From Phaseolus vulgaris (lineage: Eukaryota > Streptophyta > Magnoliopsida > Fabales > Fabaceae): DNA of 64,000 nt. Numbering within the stretch: position 1 is the stretch's first letter; every line of letters starts with the position of its first letter. The translations under genes were made by a program, and so were the position numbers. Positions 49,501 to 62,049 of this stretch are shown in pieces. The notes under the pieces were generated by a model that saw nothing but the letters and a program-made list of their open reading frames with translations, did not search any database and had not been told where the DNA came from. The stretch spans positions 29,341,869 to 29,405,868 of the forward strand of contig NC_023754.2 of assembly GCF_000499845.2 (NCBI RefSeq). Reading direction: 5' to 3'.

Positions 49501-52500
49501 AAGAATGTTTCAATCCACACTTCAAAAATTGTTCTAATTCTTATATAGATAGTAATCAATATCAACATGTACATCACTTAACCTACAACATTCTACAACC
49601 TCTACCGAACATCAAATCAATCCTCATTTAAAAAGGAATGGTAAACCACATCATAAAAAATCATCAAAATCTTTATAATCAATTTTTAGTAAAAAAAATA
49701 CATACAAAATAATAGACCCTAATACAACCATACAAACACATTTTCGTTCTTTTTATGTATTGACATTCAAATCGCCAATGAAAACTAAAAAAACAGTATG
49801 TAATAGAGTTGAAAAGCGATTGATCAGTGAATATGAAATAGGTATTTAAGTACACGTGCCACAATTATGATTTCCTTCATCTTCTGTGATATTATCGACC
49901 AAAATTGCCTGAATCGTGTTCGCAGTTTTATTATCCAGCTAGTGTAATGATAGATAAAGCGAAAAGAGAAGATTTGTGGCCACTAGTTTAGAGGTACGCG
50001 AAAAGAAACTTTATTGTAAGTAGAATTGGTATGTATGTGGCTGTGTTTTGTTGGGAGCTATTTTTCCCCAAAAACACATGTTTGATTTGTAGAGTAACGA
50101 TGGTGGGTGTGGGTGTGGTGTTGTTGGTGAGTCAACCCTAACACGGCTAAAGTTTTTTGTTCTTACTATAGCCGCCCACTACTTATAATTACAGACCTAT
50201 CCTACGTTGTTGCTCTTCCTAGTTCATCATTCTAGATGTAAGGGCAATATTTCTATGTCAATACATTTCCACCAATACCCAATACTTTTAAAAGAGCTCT
50301 GCGTTTTCGACACGTTTCTTTACATGTGTTTTTTTTTTCTCAATAATCTATATCAAGGATGCATATGCTTTATTTACCAACTTCTATTGCTGACATTCAA
50401 AATTATATCCCTAAGATGTAAAACGTAAAGCGTTAGGTTAGGTGAAGAAGGATTTCAAATAATTAAATTTCTTCATTCACAAAATATATACATCTACCCA
50501 CAACACTTTTCTTATTCAATGTATGTGTTGCCCGAGACAATAAATTACATGTTTCTTTTTTTTTAATCACCAAATATGTTATATAATCACATAATTTGAA
50601 TCATTAATCCATTCTCTTGTATATGGTTCTTTTCATTGATTTTTTTCAAAGGTGGATTCATTTGACTTATCATTTCGTAGGAATAAATTCATTTTTTTTA
50701 TAAAAGAGACTAAAATCAATGTATATGATTTACAATCACAACACACGTATCATATGGATACATAAACAAAAAGAATGGAGGCTGTTTTTGAATTGTAGGC
50801 ATGTTTATATTGTTTTATATATACGTTGAGAAGTGGCTTCCATAATAAGTGAAAATGATTATACGTATAATGAGTTCCCAAAATGGAAAAAAAAAACAGA
50901 TTTTACATAAGTAATTGATGGAATAATAACAAGATTAATTATTATAAACGGATTGATTAGAAGGATAGGGTGGTTGGAATAATGAAATGGGAGAATACGT
51001 TTTGGTTGTGGTGAAGAAAAGCTGTAAAATATGATTTAGATTATGATAATTTAGGGTTTGTTTCCACTGGCAACAATCCCTATCAGAATTGACTTAGTTA
51101 ATATGAAAAGTGTGTCATGTGTTCACATTTGACACGGCTACATTGCATTCCAAAGAGTGTGAAGTCTTCTTTTAATCATTGATTTATGGACGAAACAAAA
51201 TCTCACAACATTAATCTTCTTCTTTGGTGGGGTTGACATAGATTATTGACCCTTGCTAGCATTCCCAATGTCAACATTTCGCCCCACACTTTCATATTAT
51301 ATACATATTTCTTGTATAAGTTTTAAAATTCATTTTAATTATAATCGTAATTTACAATAAAAAATATTTTCGAATACCTCTTATTTATATGTTTAGTTAT
51401 TTTTATTATAAAAAAGTATGTTATTTGATTGATTTAAATATACTTTTAATCTCTCGGTTTCACAATTTTTTGCATTCCTTAAAAAAAAATATGTAGAAAT
51501 TATTCTTCGACAAAAAACATAAGTTTAAAAAAGCTTGTGAAAAATAATCCTTAAAAAAAGAGTATTGATATCTTTCTGTCTATTTCTTAGTATTTTTGCT
51601 AAACTTATGGACAAATATATACACCATATTATATATAATTGTTTATATAAAATAAGACTTGTACAATTGCATGTATTAGTTTCTTACTCTTTTTTTTTAT
51701 AAAATATATATGATATTTTATAGTCAATTGTTTGTCAATATTAGGATGTAATAAAACTTTATAAAAGTAAATGAAAAATAATTTGGCATGTTTAACAAGT
51801 ATGTTTCCGTTTTACAATAAATTTTTAAAAGTTAAACAAAATAATAATTTCAAATTATAAATTAAAAATATATTTAAGTATTTTCTATTTTCTTACATTT
51901 AAGTATACATTATCAATTTTTTTATAAAAAAAATTAAATAAATTGAATCAGATATTTTAGAAATACTGCAACCCTTATACCTTATATATATGGTAGACCA
52001 TTAGAAAGATAAACCACCTACATATATTCTAAACCCACCCAAAACTAATTACTTTCTAAAAAGTAATTAACATTCATAACCTACCACAGTAAACTGTTTA
52101 TCTTTATTTATTTAAATTAACTATACTTACTTTTATGCATTTTAAAAAATTTATATGTCGTCGTACTAATTTCTTCAAATTTAATTTTTATTCGTTCTGT
52201 CATCTAAAATCTTCTATTCTCATTTAAGTTTAACTAAAACCGGTTTACCATTTTTTTTATCAATAGAAACTTGTAACTTTTTATGAGTTCGTAACCTTTC
52301 ACAAAATTTTGTAATTGACTGTAACATATAACTTTTAATTGGTTTAATAGCAAAAACTATTGGTTTAGAAAGTTACGAGACTTATATACTAAATAAAATA
52401 AAATAAAGTACATAAATAGTATTGTGTATACACAATTACCGAAATAAAAGTCCTTGAAGTGAATAGTGTATCTCATTTTATTTTTCCTTTTACGATGAGT

Positions 52501-55500
52501 TCAATTTTGAGATGATTATTACATCGAGTGTGAGTTGTGTTTTTGTTTTTGATTTATAGAATTCACTTTGAACTTTTGAGAGTGGGTCAATTATAGCCTA
52601 ATGGGTAAAAGGACTTTGAAAAAGGGAGAGTGGTAAAATGAAGTTGAGTAATGTGTTGAATATAATCTACGCATTCTCCTTTATCACTTTCCCATTATTG
52701 CTCAACACACAACCACACCACCAACTTTTATCCTTTCTGTGCTAATTAATAATTCCACTCTTCCCATCTCTATAAACAAATTATTTTCTTTTAATATTAC
52801 GGATTTTTATTTAATTTTTTGGGTACATATTTTTTTTAATATAATTCTCAAAATTAATCATCACATATAAATTATTAAATAGAAACTAATTTTATAAACT
52901 AAAATAATTAGTTATTATATTAATTAAATTAAAAATTATTTTATAAAAAAATTATTGATATTTAAAGTAGTTTTTATTATTAATAATAAAAAGTTATAAA
53001 ATAATTTATAAATTAGTATTTAGCCATTAACTACTAATATTTTATCTAGTAACTACTTATACTTTAAATTAGTTTTATTAATTTTTTAATACTAATTTAA
53101 TCTAAAATATTAATAACTAAAATGTTATTAGTTAATTTAGATACCAATTCAAAAATAATATTATAATTTTTTATTAATAATAAAAATCATTTTAAATATT
53201 AATATTTTTTAATCTTTAAAATAGTATCTAATTTAATTAATATAATAATTAATTATTTTTAATTTTTAAATTTAGTTGTTATTTAATGTTTTTTTTTAAT
53301 TGTTAAGATATTTATTATATGTAGTTTTTTAAATTAAGCCTTTTTTTCATCAATTTTTTTTTTTTAATTCTTACCGGTTTTAAATGGTTCATGTATTGTT
53401 AATCACGTTAGGATTTTATAAACTAATAATGATTTTAGGATAATTGTATGATTTCTAAAGTGGATAACAACCAACAAAGTATGGGAGAATTTTCAACTTG
53501 AGTCAAAATGGTTTTTTTATATGATTTTCTTAATTATTTCTAAAATATAATTTTTAATTTGAGTCATCTGATTCTATTCAGAGTTCTACTTCAATTTGGA
53601 TACTTATACACACAATTTAGATAGTTCAAATCAACTAAAGAGTCAAATATCATAATAAAATCATACACAAATCAATAGTAATACAATTTTTTCTTTCCAT
53701 CCAATTAATTTTCAATAGACTTAGTAAATACACTAAACATGAATATTGACATCAAACATCCAACCATTTTGTATCACATGTCAGTTCAAAATACATATAT
53801 TTCACTCAAATATTCAATTCCTACAAAAATTCTAGCAAAATTATAAAGTCACTTTCAAAATGAGATCTTATAACCTAAGTATTATAAAAACTTTAAATTA
53901 ACTTCTCTGACTCGATTGAACGATTGAGTATCAGAAATGAACTCTAACTATAAAAAAAATGAAAAGAAAACCTAACTCATACCACAAAATCATGATCAAT
54001 GATTTGAACACGTTACTAAAACACGTCACAAACACCACATGCAAAATATGATTCTAAATAGAAAATCTCAAAACTAAGTCAAAGAAAAAAGGAGGAGGAT
54101 TTAAATTACACTAATAAAAATCTGATTAAACAATTTTACTCTATTAATTGGTAGAAGTTCAAAGATAGTTTATGATCATTGATATTATGAATAATAAAAA
54201 ACAGAATTTTAGAAAGAAACACAGGAGATAAAAATAAAGTATTTTTATAAAAAAATAGTTACTTTAAAAAAAAAAAAATTTATAATTATATATATTGTTC
54301 ACTTTAATAATAAAATATATTTAATTATCATTTTAATTATAACATTTATACTTTAAAACTATTTTCTAAATCTTTACATATATAATTATATACTTTTAAA
54401 ATTAAATTTATTATTATTAAAATTAGAAGGATAGAAGTCATTATACCTCTTGCTTTTGAAGAAAATTAAAAATAGTGATGATTTAAAAATTGCAGTGTAT
54501 AGTTCATATTATGCAATTATTTTTAACATATAAATAGTTTATATTTATCTTATTTAATTTTTATAATTTAAAATATAATAGTAAAATAAGAATATCAAAT
54601 AGCTTATATTTTAATTCAATAAAAGTAATCTTCTAATCTTACGTATACATATTCAGGTGTAATAAATAAAAGATCAAAATTACATTATTCTTTTATAAAA
54701 TATATTTGTATACCAATACAGTTTTTTTACGATGTTTGAACTGTGGTAGATATAATTTATACATCTCAAATATAGATTTGATAAAGGTGTACAACTATTT
54801 TATAGAAAATTTCCAATTTTGATTACTTATATTATATTGTAGTAATATAAGTTTTATTTAATAGTATAGAAAAGTCAAAAAGAAAAATCTTGAATTGCCA
54901 AATAATTTGTTAACAAAAAAGTCAATATTTCATTTCAATTGTCGTCTTCTATCAAGTATCCATCTGTCTTTGAAATTCCCATGGAAGAGACTTGAGAAGT
55001 CGGTTATCTGAATTTTCTGAATATTTTGTTAGATCTCAATCGTTTTCCTCACGCAATATATACGACCAAAGTAGCTTTAATCAAATGGTCCCTTTGAAAT
55101 CAATTTAATTTGTAAACTCATAGAAAATAATTTAAATGCCTCTTTTATTCTCTTCATTTTTCCTTCCCTTGAAAAACAAAAGAGTTACACCTAATCTCAA
55201 GATTCTGTCATGACTCGGATTGAATAAAGATATTTGATTGGGTGAAGTGCATATAGAAGTTATAGGGTAAGTTACTTAAACCATGCACCAGATTAATTAT
55301 AAGTTCGATGTATTGAAAAGTGCCTACATCTGACATAATAACCGCGTTTTTATTTCTCCTACGTAATCCAAAAAAAATTATAAAACACATTCAAACAATG
55401 TTTTGTGGATTACAAGTTAATTTCGTTGACATTTACTCATTGTATTCTGCCATGTCATCCTTTTTTCTCTTCTTTCATGAAACTTTTAAGTACTATAATA

Positions 55501-55555
55501 ATTTTATCAGAGTCAACCAAACGCAAAGACTCCAAAGAAGGTCCAAACAGAGATG
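46556..55555. other. Gene desert
   Basis: About 9 kb of AT-rich DNA in which I recognise no protein, rRNA or tRNA gene. Somewhat less AT-rich islands occur at 48450-48640, 48830-49190, 49960-50230 and 51170-51290. The first of these has a 76-codon ORF with no recognisable features. A 40-bp promoter-like text with CTATAAACA at about 52771-52779 is not followed by a gene. Poly-A/T runs dominate 52800-54700. Confidence 0.5.
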
Positions 55556-56082
55556 GACAGTTTCTTCCTGCACCCCTACAATTTTGTAAATTCCGAAATT
55601 GATCCCCACAATTTCGGGATCTGGGAGTGTGTTATGGATTCATCAATCTGGAAGTGAATCATGTTGCATTCCGGATGAGGGGGTGTGTCGGAAGCAAAGT
55701 TTGCATAAATTATTGATTTCTGGATTGTTGAATCTGGAAGTTTAATTTCTATTACGGATTGGTGGATCCGGAATGATTTTTTTCAATTATGGATTTATGA
55801 ATCTGGAATGCATATTTTTAATTATGGATTGACGGATTTGGAATGATTTTTTCAATTATGGATGTTTTGCATTTTTTTATTTTGAATTAACACTATCATT
55901 CATGTACTACCGGAAGCATGAATCTGAAAGATTATCGGATGCGCCAATCCGAAAATTGACCGGAAGCATCAATCTGAAAATTTAACGGATTTCTTAATCC
56001 GGAATAAAAATAAATAAATGTACAATTTATATACGGACACTTTTGTCTTTGCGCAACCTTGTGGGGTGCAGGAAGAACTGCC
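55556..56082. mobile_element. Mutator-like MITE, copy C (best preserved) of the TTCTTCCTGCACCC family
   Basis: A 527-base element flanked by a perfect 9-base duplication ACAGAGATG (55547-55555 and 56083-56091). The terminal inverted repeats share a perfect 15-base core, TTCTTCCTGCACCCC (55562-55576) with its reverse complement (56063-56077). They extend outward as GACAGTT / GGCAGTT with one indel. The interior is built from repeats of the form TTATGGATT.A..GATCTGGAATG and their inverted counterparts (CGGAAGCATCAATCTGAAAA), so much of it can fold back. There is no transposase ORF. A 9-bp duplication is the hallmark of Mutator-type insertion. It sits about 240 bases upstream of the MORF9 start codon. 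Confidence 0.8.
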
Positions 56083-56321
56083 ACAGAGATGCAGCTGTAA
56101 GCTAAAATTCAATGAGCCCATTTCATGTGAAATTGGACTGAAACATGGTCCAATTAAGTCCACTCCAGCCCAGCCCAGCATCTTCTTACCGCTTACTTGC
56201 AGTTGATCCACGATTGTCGTAACGACGTCGTACCAAATTAAATATCTCCTCCAGCCTTATCGTTTATGAGCATCCACCAATTTGAGTTCGGCTTCTGCGT
56301 TTAGTCACCAACGATCCTACA

Positions 56322-57386
56322 ATGGCGACGGTCACGTTTTCCTTTTCCGCTAAAACCCTAACCCTACCCTATCATCCCAAAACCCCAATCTCCAACTTCT
56401 ACCCGATAACCAATCTTCGCTTCCCTTCTTCCATTGTGACCCGAACTCGAAATGGTAACCGGATTCGGGCGTCGCTGGATGGGGATTTCTCATCGAAAAG
56501 GAGCAGCAGCAGCAACAACAGCGACCAGAGAGAGACAATAATGTTACCCGGTTGTGATTACAACCACTGGCTGATTGTGATGGAGTTTCCTAAGGACCCA
56601 GCACCCACTCGTGAACAAATGATTGACACTTACCTCGACACTCTTGCCACTGTATTGGGAAGGTTCCTACCTTTTCCTCTTCTCTTTTTCTACCCTAATC
56701 TTTCAAACTTGGAATAGAAGAAGAATTCGTAGGTACCTTGTAGCTCTTAACAGTCAAGATGAACGCCAATTTATGTGCACCTTCTGTTTTGTGGAGCTAC
56801 TTTGTTATTATCGATTTATAATCAAATTTTCACTATGTGCTTCTGCTTGTGTACCAGCATGGAGGAAGCAAAGAAGAACATGTATGCATTTAGCACCACT
56901 ACCTACACTGGATTTCAGTGCACTGTTGATGAAGCAACCTCGGAGAAATTCAAGGGTAATCCTTCAATTCCCAATTTGTGTTGATACCCTTGTTGCGTTG
57001 CTGGATGAGTTCTGGTTCTTCATCTTTTGTTTATGCTTGTAGGTTTGCCCGGGGTTCTTTGGGTACTGCCAGACTCGTATATAGATGTTAAAAACAAAGA
57101 CTACGGAGGTTATATACATATATAATCTTAAAATTTCTACAGAAATAAGTTGTGTTTGAAGTGCTACTGATTGATAATATTTTTGCTGAATGCTTGATGT
57201 TCTTTGACTTTAGGTGACAAGTACGTAAATGGGGAGATTATTCCTTGCAAGTACCCTACCTACCAACCCAAACGGAGCGCACCTAAGAACGAGAGTAGAA
57301 GGTATGAGAGACGGAGAGATGGCCCTCCCCCTGACCGCAGAAGGCCAAGACAAGAGGCGGCTGCCTCGGATTCATCCTCTACATGA
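56322..57386 (+). CDS. MORF9: Multiple organellar RNA editing factor 9, chloroplast (MORF9/RIP9)
   Basis: Four exons: 56322-56662, 56858-56955, 57043-57108, 57214-57386. They join in frame to 225 residues. The first 50 or so residues are Ser/Thr/Pro/Arg-rich with few acids, as in a chloroplast transit peptide. The MORF domain follows (about 73-175): [18 protein letters not shown], then [32 protein letters not shown] and the [15 protein letters not shown] end. The C-terminus is basic and Pro-rich ([20 protein letters not shown]). Wording across the domain is near-identical to Arabidopsis MORF9 (At1g11430) as I recall it, which sets it apart from MORF2. MORF9 binds PLS-type PPR proteins and is needed for C-to-U editing of most plastid transcripts. 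Start ATG is the first in the frame. From memory, MORF9 also neighbours an S-receptor kinase array in Arabidopsis. Confidence 0.96.
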
Positions 57387-58583
57387 GGTAGTGGGATGAA
57401 TTCTCTATTCCATTTATTTTACTTTGCCATGATTTTGGTCTCCCCTTCCCTAATGTGTCTAAATTTTGATACCTGAACGGCTGAATCAAGTACCACGGAT
57501 CCATCTTCGTTTTAAACTCACACCGAATGTCATGGAAGTTTCGTTAGCTTCCCCCTCCCCCCATGTATGCAATTCATGGAATCTTTTCAGGCTCTGCGGA
57601 TACGTGATTATGCTATTGCTTCAGTCTTGCAGGTGATTTTCAGTTTACTGAGAGAAACTAATGCCAAAAGAAAGCTGCTCCTTATCACGGCTCTATCATG
57701 CTCATGGTCACTTTAACAAATAGAAGATTGAGCTTGTATTGGGTTCTCATCAGGATGCATCCAATGTTTCTTGCAAACTCAAACGGGTATTTTCACGATT
57801 CATTTTGAGGAATGTGTTCTTTTGGACTATATGAGTATGACATGTGAGACAAGTGCTATAGTTATGTATCTATGTAATTTGGAGAGCTTCTTATCATGCT
57901 ACCAGTTTGTGTTTTAGTAATATTTTTTTCCTACAAGTTTCACGTCAACTGCAGTATTAACTCATAAAGTTACTGATATGAACTGATAAAGTTTAGATAA
58001 TGTGCATATATAGCCTTCTTTAACTATCTGAAGCAGCCCATAAGCAATCCTTAACTTAGTCATGCTACAACATCCCAGTTTTGCTGCGCTTCATCCCGGC
58101 CACTCCTCTGTGAGAGTAGTTGGCGAAGGTGAATTTGTTGGAACTTGGAAATGGGTGCATTCATAAACCATCCTTGATTGCCGTGTAAAATGTAGGTGTT
58201 TTGTTGAGGATAATTGTTTTAACTCCAACGAGGGAACCAGACCAGATTTATATTTGACAGGGATACTGAAGGAAAATACTGAAAAGGCAGAAAATGAGGA
58301 TAGTAATAAACAGGAAGTTATCTTTTTTTTTTTTTTTTTTTTTTTTATAGTTTATATTGATTGAATGAGAAGTGATAAAAGAAAGAAAGAAATGATGAGT
58401 AGTGCCTTCTCCTTCGTTGGTTAAAAGAAGGGGGAGGTTGAATAAGATATAATTATGCGAAGATGATTAGATCTGTCATATCAATTTTTTCCCTTTCTCT
58501 GGTGAGAGAATTTTTGTGCATTTTGAATGATTTATTGGTTAGGTTTTTTTCCCTTTCAATCAAATTGTTGAAACATTAAAGAT
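57387..58583. other. MORF9 3' flank and spacer
   Basis: The first several hundred bases have balanced composition and probably hold the MORF9 3' UTR. A 24-base T run lies at 58323-58346. No gene recognised. Confidence 0.5.
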
Positions 58584-59003
58584 TTATTTTTGTGAATATA
58601 TATTTTTTTTTAATTTAAAAACATCACATGGTTTTATACATTTAAAAATAGGTAATTTAAAATAACAGAATCTTTTATTCCTTGTTTCCTGTTGTGAAAG
58701 AAAGTTCCATCGAACATTTCTCTTCCCATTCTCAGTAGCAACTCCCTCCTCAAACTTCCCTTGCCTTAGCAGCACCCTACCTCCGGTGCCATTTCTGTAG
58801 TCGTGCACCTCTAGTGTCACCGTTACAACACCTCTCATGTCTAAAGCCTCTTTTGGCAACAGTCTCTCAGCTCCACCGTTTAAGCACCTTCCAATCATCA
58901 TTCTCCAACTAATTTTAAAATGTGAAATATAATGTATTTCAAATTTTGAAATATTGAATACATTGTGTTCTAGGTTGTAGAATTTAAAATATAAAATTTG
59001 CAT
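58584..59003 (-). pseudogene. Possible captured or decayed coding fragment, unidentified
   Basis: Minus-strand open frame of 139 codons in which residues about 38-105 look like real protein: balanced composition, Gly/Arg/Glu-rich, including VVTVTLEVHDYRNGTGGR. The two ends are AT-rich and look like random translation. I do not recognise the domain. There is no promoter, start context or splice structure to make it a gene. About 80 bases beyond its upstream end lies a terminus (59087-59109) of the same MITE family as 55556-56082, which raises the possibility of a gene piece carried by a Mutator-like element. A matching opposite terminus was not found. Confidence 0.3.
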
Positions 59004-59086
59004 CTGAATAGGAAAATTGGATAATTTTGGTATATTCGAAAGTATTTGGTATATTTGAAAATATGAGGGTAGCAGAAGAAATTTAT

Positions 59087-59109
59087 GGAGGTGCAGGAAG
59101 AATTTGCCT
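59087..59109. repeat. Solo terminus of the TTCTTCCTGCACCC MITE family
   Basis: GAGGTGCAGGAAGAATTTGCC matches the right end of the 59316-59658 copy (CGGTGCAGGAGAATTTGC). No left partner is visible within 1.5 kb upstream. Confidence 0.6.
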
Positions 59110-59315
59110 ATGTGTATATAATTGTAATATACACTACTTTATGAAACCTTCTTTTATCTTGTAACCGGTACACCTTATTTGCCATGAAACCTTTTTTTAT
59201 ATACTTTTAAATCTCATTTAGTGGGCTACACGGTCCACTAACCAGCCAATAGCCATCGCATTGATGTCAGCAGTCCTGGTACATTAATGAAACGCAAATG
59301 GCTGTCTAACTTTGG

Positions 59316-59658
59316 GCAATTTCTTCCTGCACCGTATCACTTTTAACCTGCACCCTATCATATTTTTAAATTTCCAAAATTTCCCTTATTTCGGATTTGA
59401 AAATATGTAATAATAAATATAATTCAAAACTAAAAATACATTCCGAAACAAGAAATTGAAAATGCCTGGATAAGAATTTTTAGAATTTAAAAATTTGTTT
59501 CGGAAATTGGAATATTTTCAGAAAAAAGTTCTGAAAGTAATTTTTATCTAAATCCTCTTTATATTTAAGGCTATTTTCGTCATTTTTAGGGATATGTTCG
59601 TCATTTCTCATAATAGATTGGGTGTATTTTAGAATTGACACGGTGCAGGAGAATTTGC
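59316..59658. mobile_element. MITE-like element, copy D of the TTCTTCCTGCACCC family
   Basis: Inverted termini GCAATTTCTTCCTGCACCG (left) and CGGTGCAGGAGAATTTGC (right) bound about 340 bases of AT-rich, non-coding DNA with internal TTCGGAA/TTCCGAA motifs, as in copies A-C. A second CCTGCACC lies just inside the left end, the same doubling as in copy A. No convincing 9-base duplication remains, so this is probably an older insertion. Confidence 0.65.
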
Positions 59659-60529
59659 TTTGAACCTGCTTTGCTGGTTAGAATTGACATCTATCACGTT
59701 AGTCCCACAAGTTCTACTTCATACATTCTTTTCTATTTATTTTGTAATAACGCTATTCCAATTTGTTTTTAGAAACATTGTGGGCCTATAATATTCTGAG
59801 GGTTTCAGCATTATGTTCACGGTTTATGTAATATGACATTGAGAGGTTAGCTTCAGTATTGGGCCCTCAGCCATTATTAGAAAAGATACTCGTTTCCATC
59901 ACTTTACTATAATTCGTATTTAGTTTGAATCATTTTAGGATTTTTTATTTTATTATTTTTTCCGTCTTTTCTTTTCTGTAAGAAGGAAGAAAGAGAAGCT
60001 TTGGCATACTTAGGCCCACCGACTAACTGTTTAGAGCGTTGACACTTGCCACATGCTATACATTACGTGTTCCTCCTTCTCTTAATTATTTAGGTAAAAC
60101 AAACGTAATTTTCACAATAATTTTAAAACGATTTTAAAAATGAGATAGATAACAAAAAAATAGAAGAATTTATAAAATAAGTTGAGTAATGTAATATAAA
60201 AAATGAAAAAAATGTGTTATGGAAAGTCGTTTTATCTGTAAAAAATCTCTTCTTTTCTTGCATAATTGCATGTGGACATTTTTGTATTGATAAGGATTCT
60301 GCGGTTGGTGGGAGAGTAATGGTGCACTTAAAAAAAACTTTTCTTTTTGTACTGTTTCAACCGAAGTACTTTAAAGATGAAGGAAAAAGCTTTCTTTTTC
60401 CTCACCGATCAGATCAGATAACGTAGGAGATAGCAGACTTTCATATCCCTTTTTATTTCACAAGAACTTGATCCTGAACTGATGTCATAAGTTGCTTTGA
60501 ATTGTACCCTCTTCAATTTCTGATGAAGC
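59659..60529. other. Upstream region of the At5g39570-like gene
   Basis: About 870 bases likely to hold the promoter and leader. CT-rich and TTTC-rich text before the ATG would allow a leader intron, but I cannot place one with confidence. An ORF here (60214-60426) has no recognisable features. Confidence 0.45.
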
Positions 60530-61561
60530 ATGTCTTTCTACGGATCTTCTTATTCTGGTTCAGATTATGGTGAGTACAATTTCAATTCTTATTCTCTAGA
60601 TTACGATTATGCTCAAATTCCACCCCCTATGGCTTATTCTGGCTATGAGTACAATCAACCATATTATGGATACGATCCTAGTTTATATTATGCTCCTGAT
60701 TACCCTGCTGAGACTTACCAAACCATATCATACTCAGCCACAACTTATAGTGATCCAAAATCAGTTGTGTACGATCCCAATTATGGTATGACCCAGCTTG
60801 TGATCTCTTACTCTAATATGGAATTCAATGTGCCTGAATTTGAGGAGTATGACTCAACACCTTATGGTGGTGGGTATGACATTGATCAGACCTATGGCAA
60901 ATCTCTACCACCGTCAGATAAAATTTGCTATCCTCGTTCTGGGTCAAGTCCAATTAGTGTCCCCATTCCCGGGGCCATAGTGCCACTGCCTACTATAGAA
61001 GAGGGAACTGATGAGAAAGCAATCGTACCCCAGAATGGATCTGCAGTCCAAATCACTGAAGAAAAACCTCAATCACAAGATAATGGCAGGGATCAGCCAA
61101 GGAAAGTTGAAGACAACAGCCATGAAGATGAAGACAATGAGACCGAGGAAAGTGACCATGAAGATGATTACTATGTTGAGTCTGGTGTTGGAAGTGGGTT
61201 TGGGGAAGGATACAGTGGAGAACAGGGTTATGAGAATGAGAAGCAAGTGGCTCCTCAGTATCCTAGTGGATATGGGTTGGAAGCTGTGGACATTTGTGAA
61301 AGCTTGTTTGGGTATTGGCCTTGTTTGGAACGTATGAAGAAGAGAGAATGTTATTGCAAGGAAGTGGCTTACAGAGGAAACAACTGTCAGGAGAACATGT
61401 GGCAAGGTACTGCAGATTATCTATTTGGCAGTCCATATCCTTATGGCGGGAGTGGGGATGATAGAAGTGGCTATGAAGGAGAACTTGTGTATGGTTATCA
61501 AAGGCAGTATCCAATGCAAGCACAGTACAAACAGATTGATTATAATGGTGAATTTTGGTGA
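60530..61561 (+). CDS. Tyr-rich, acidic, disordered protein; At5g39570 (PLDrp1)-like
   Basis: Single open frame of 343 residues ending TGA at 61559-61561. Residues 1-100 are crowded with Tyr, Ser, Pro and Asp (YSGYEYNQPYYGYDPSLYY and similar), with no predicted fold or membrane segment. A conserved-looking core follows near 105-135 (YDSTPYGGGYDIDQTYG, then LPPSDKICYP). Residues about 195-215 are strongly acidic (EDEDNETEESDHEDD). A compact C-terminal segment (VDICESLFGYWPCLERMKK, about 253-272) with several Cys may fold. The TPYGGGYD core reminds me of Arabidopsis At5g39570, reported as a phosphatidic-acid-binding, phospholipase-D-regulated protein. That match is from memory and the biochemical role here is inference. 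Low-complexity Tyr/Gly text would also suit a protein that enters condensates. Confidence 0.75.
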   Translation: MSFYGSSYSGSDYGEYNFNSYSLDYDYAQIPPPMAYSGYEYNQPYYGYDPSLYYAPDYPAETYQTISYSATTYSDPKSVVYDPNYGMTQLVISYSNMEFNVPEFEEYDSTPYGGGYDIDQTYGKSLPPSDKICYPRSGSSPISVPIPGAIVPLPTIEEGTDEKAIVPQNGSAVQITEEKPQSQDNGRDQPRKVEDNSHEDEDNETEESDHEDDYYVESGVGSGFGEGYSGEQGYENEKQVAPQYPSGYGLEAVDICESLFGYWPCLERMKKRECYCKEVAYRGNNCQENMWQGTADYLFGSPYPYGGSGDDRSGYEGELVYGYQRQYPMQAQYKQIDYNGEFW

Positions 61562-62049
61562 CACGAAAACAATTTATTCTATGATGTAATGTAAAAGTTG
61601 AACATGTAAAGCTTGTTTCTGTGGTAATAAATGTAAAATTTGGTTTTGAAGTTGTGAAAAGAAGAAACCTCTTGCTAGGTTTTCTGCCAGCTGCGTTGGC
61701 CTGAGCCAGCATTTACTTTTTGCTCTGTGGGAGTGTGTGAGCCAGTGCTGTGATTATGATTAACATTTATGCCCCAGGACTTAAAAAAATTAATTATCTT
61801 TGCTTCCCCAATCATGTATTTTTATAGTGGCAATAACTGAAATTCACCATTTCTAGATAAAACACGCTTTTCCTAATCTGATTTTGTTATTCATGATTCC
61901 TTGTACGCAAGACGCTCTTCTTAAAACTCCTTTTAAATGGCTAAAGAGTTACGCCATAAATGTTTTATAACCAACAGCAAGAAATTTAGCATTATCGTAA
62001 GAGGTTTTCATCAAGAATGTAAAACTATATTCTCTTCATCAGGAATGAG
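61562..62049. other. 3' flank of the At5g39570-like gene
   Basis: Probable 3' UTR in the first 150-200 bases (AATAAATGTAAAA near 61626), then plain spacer. Confidence 0.5.

Noticed and set aside
51227..51287. Hairpin GTGGGG..TTGACAT with ATGTCAA..CCCCAC
   Set aside because: Only 6 + 8 bp with a 6-base bulge. It is too short to claim as a structured RNA in a 64-kb scan.
56623..57042. Plus-strand ORF across MORF9 exons 1-2
   Set aside because: It is a different frame spanning introns. The MORF domain is spelled only by the spliced model.
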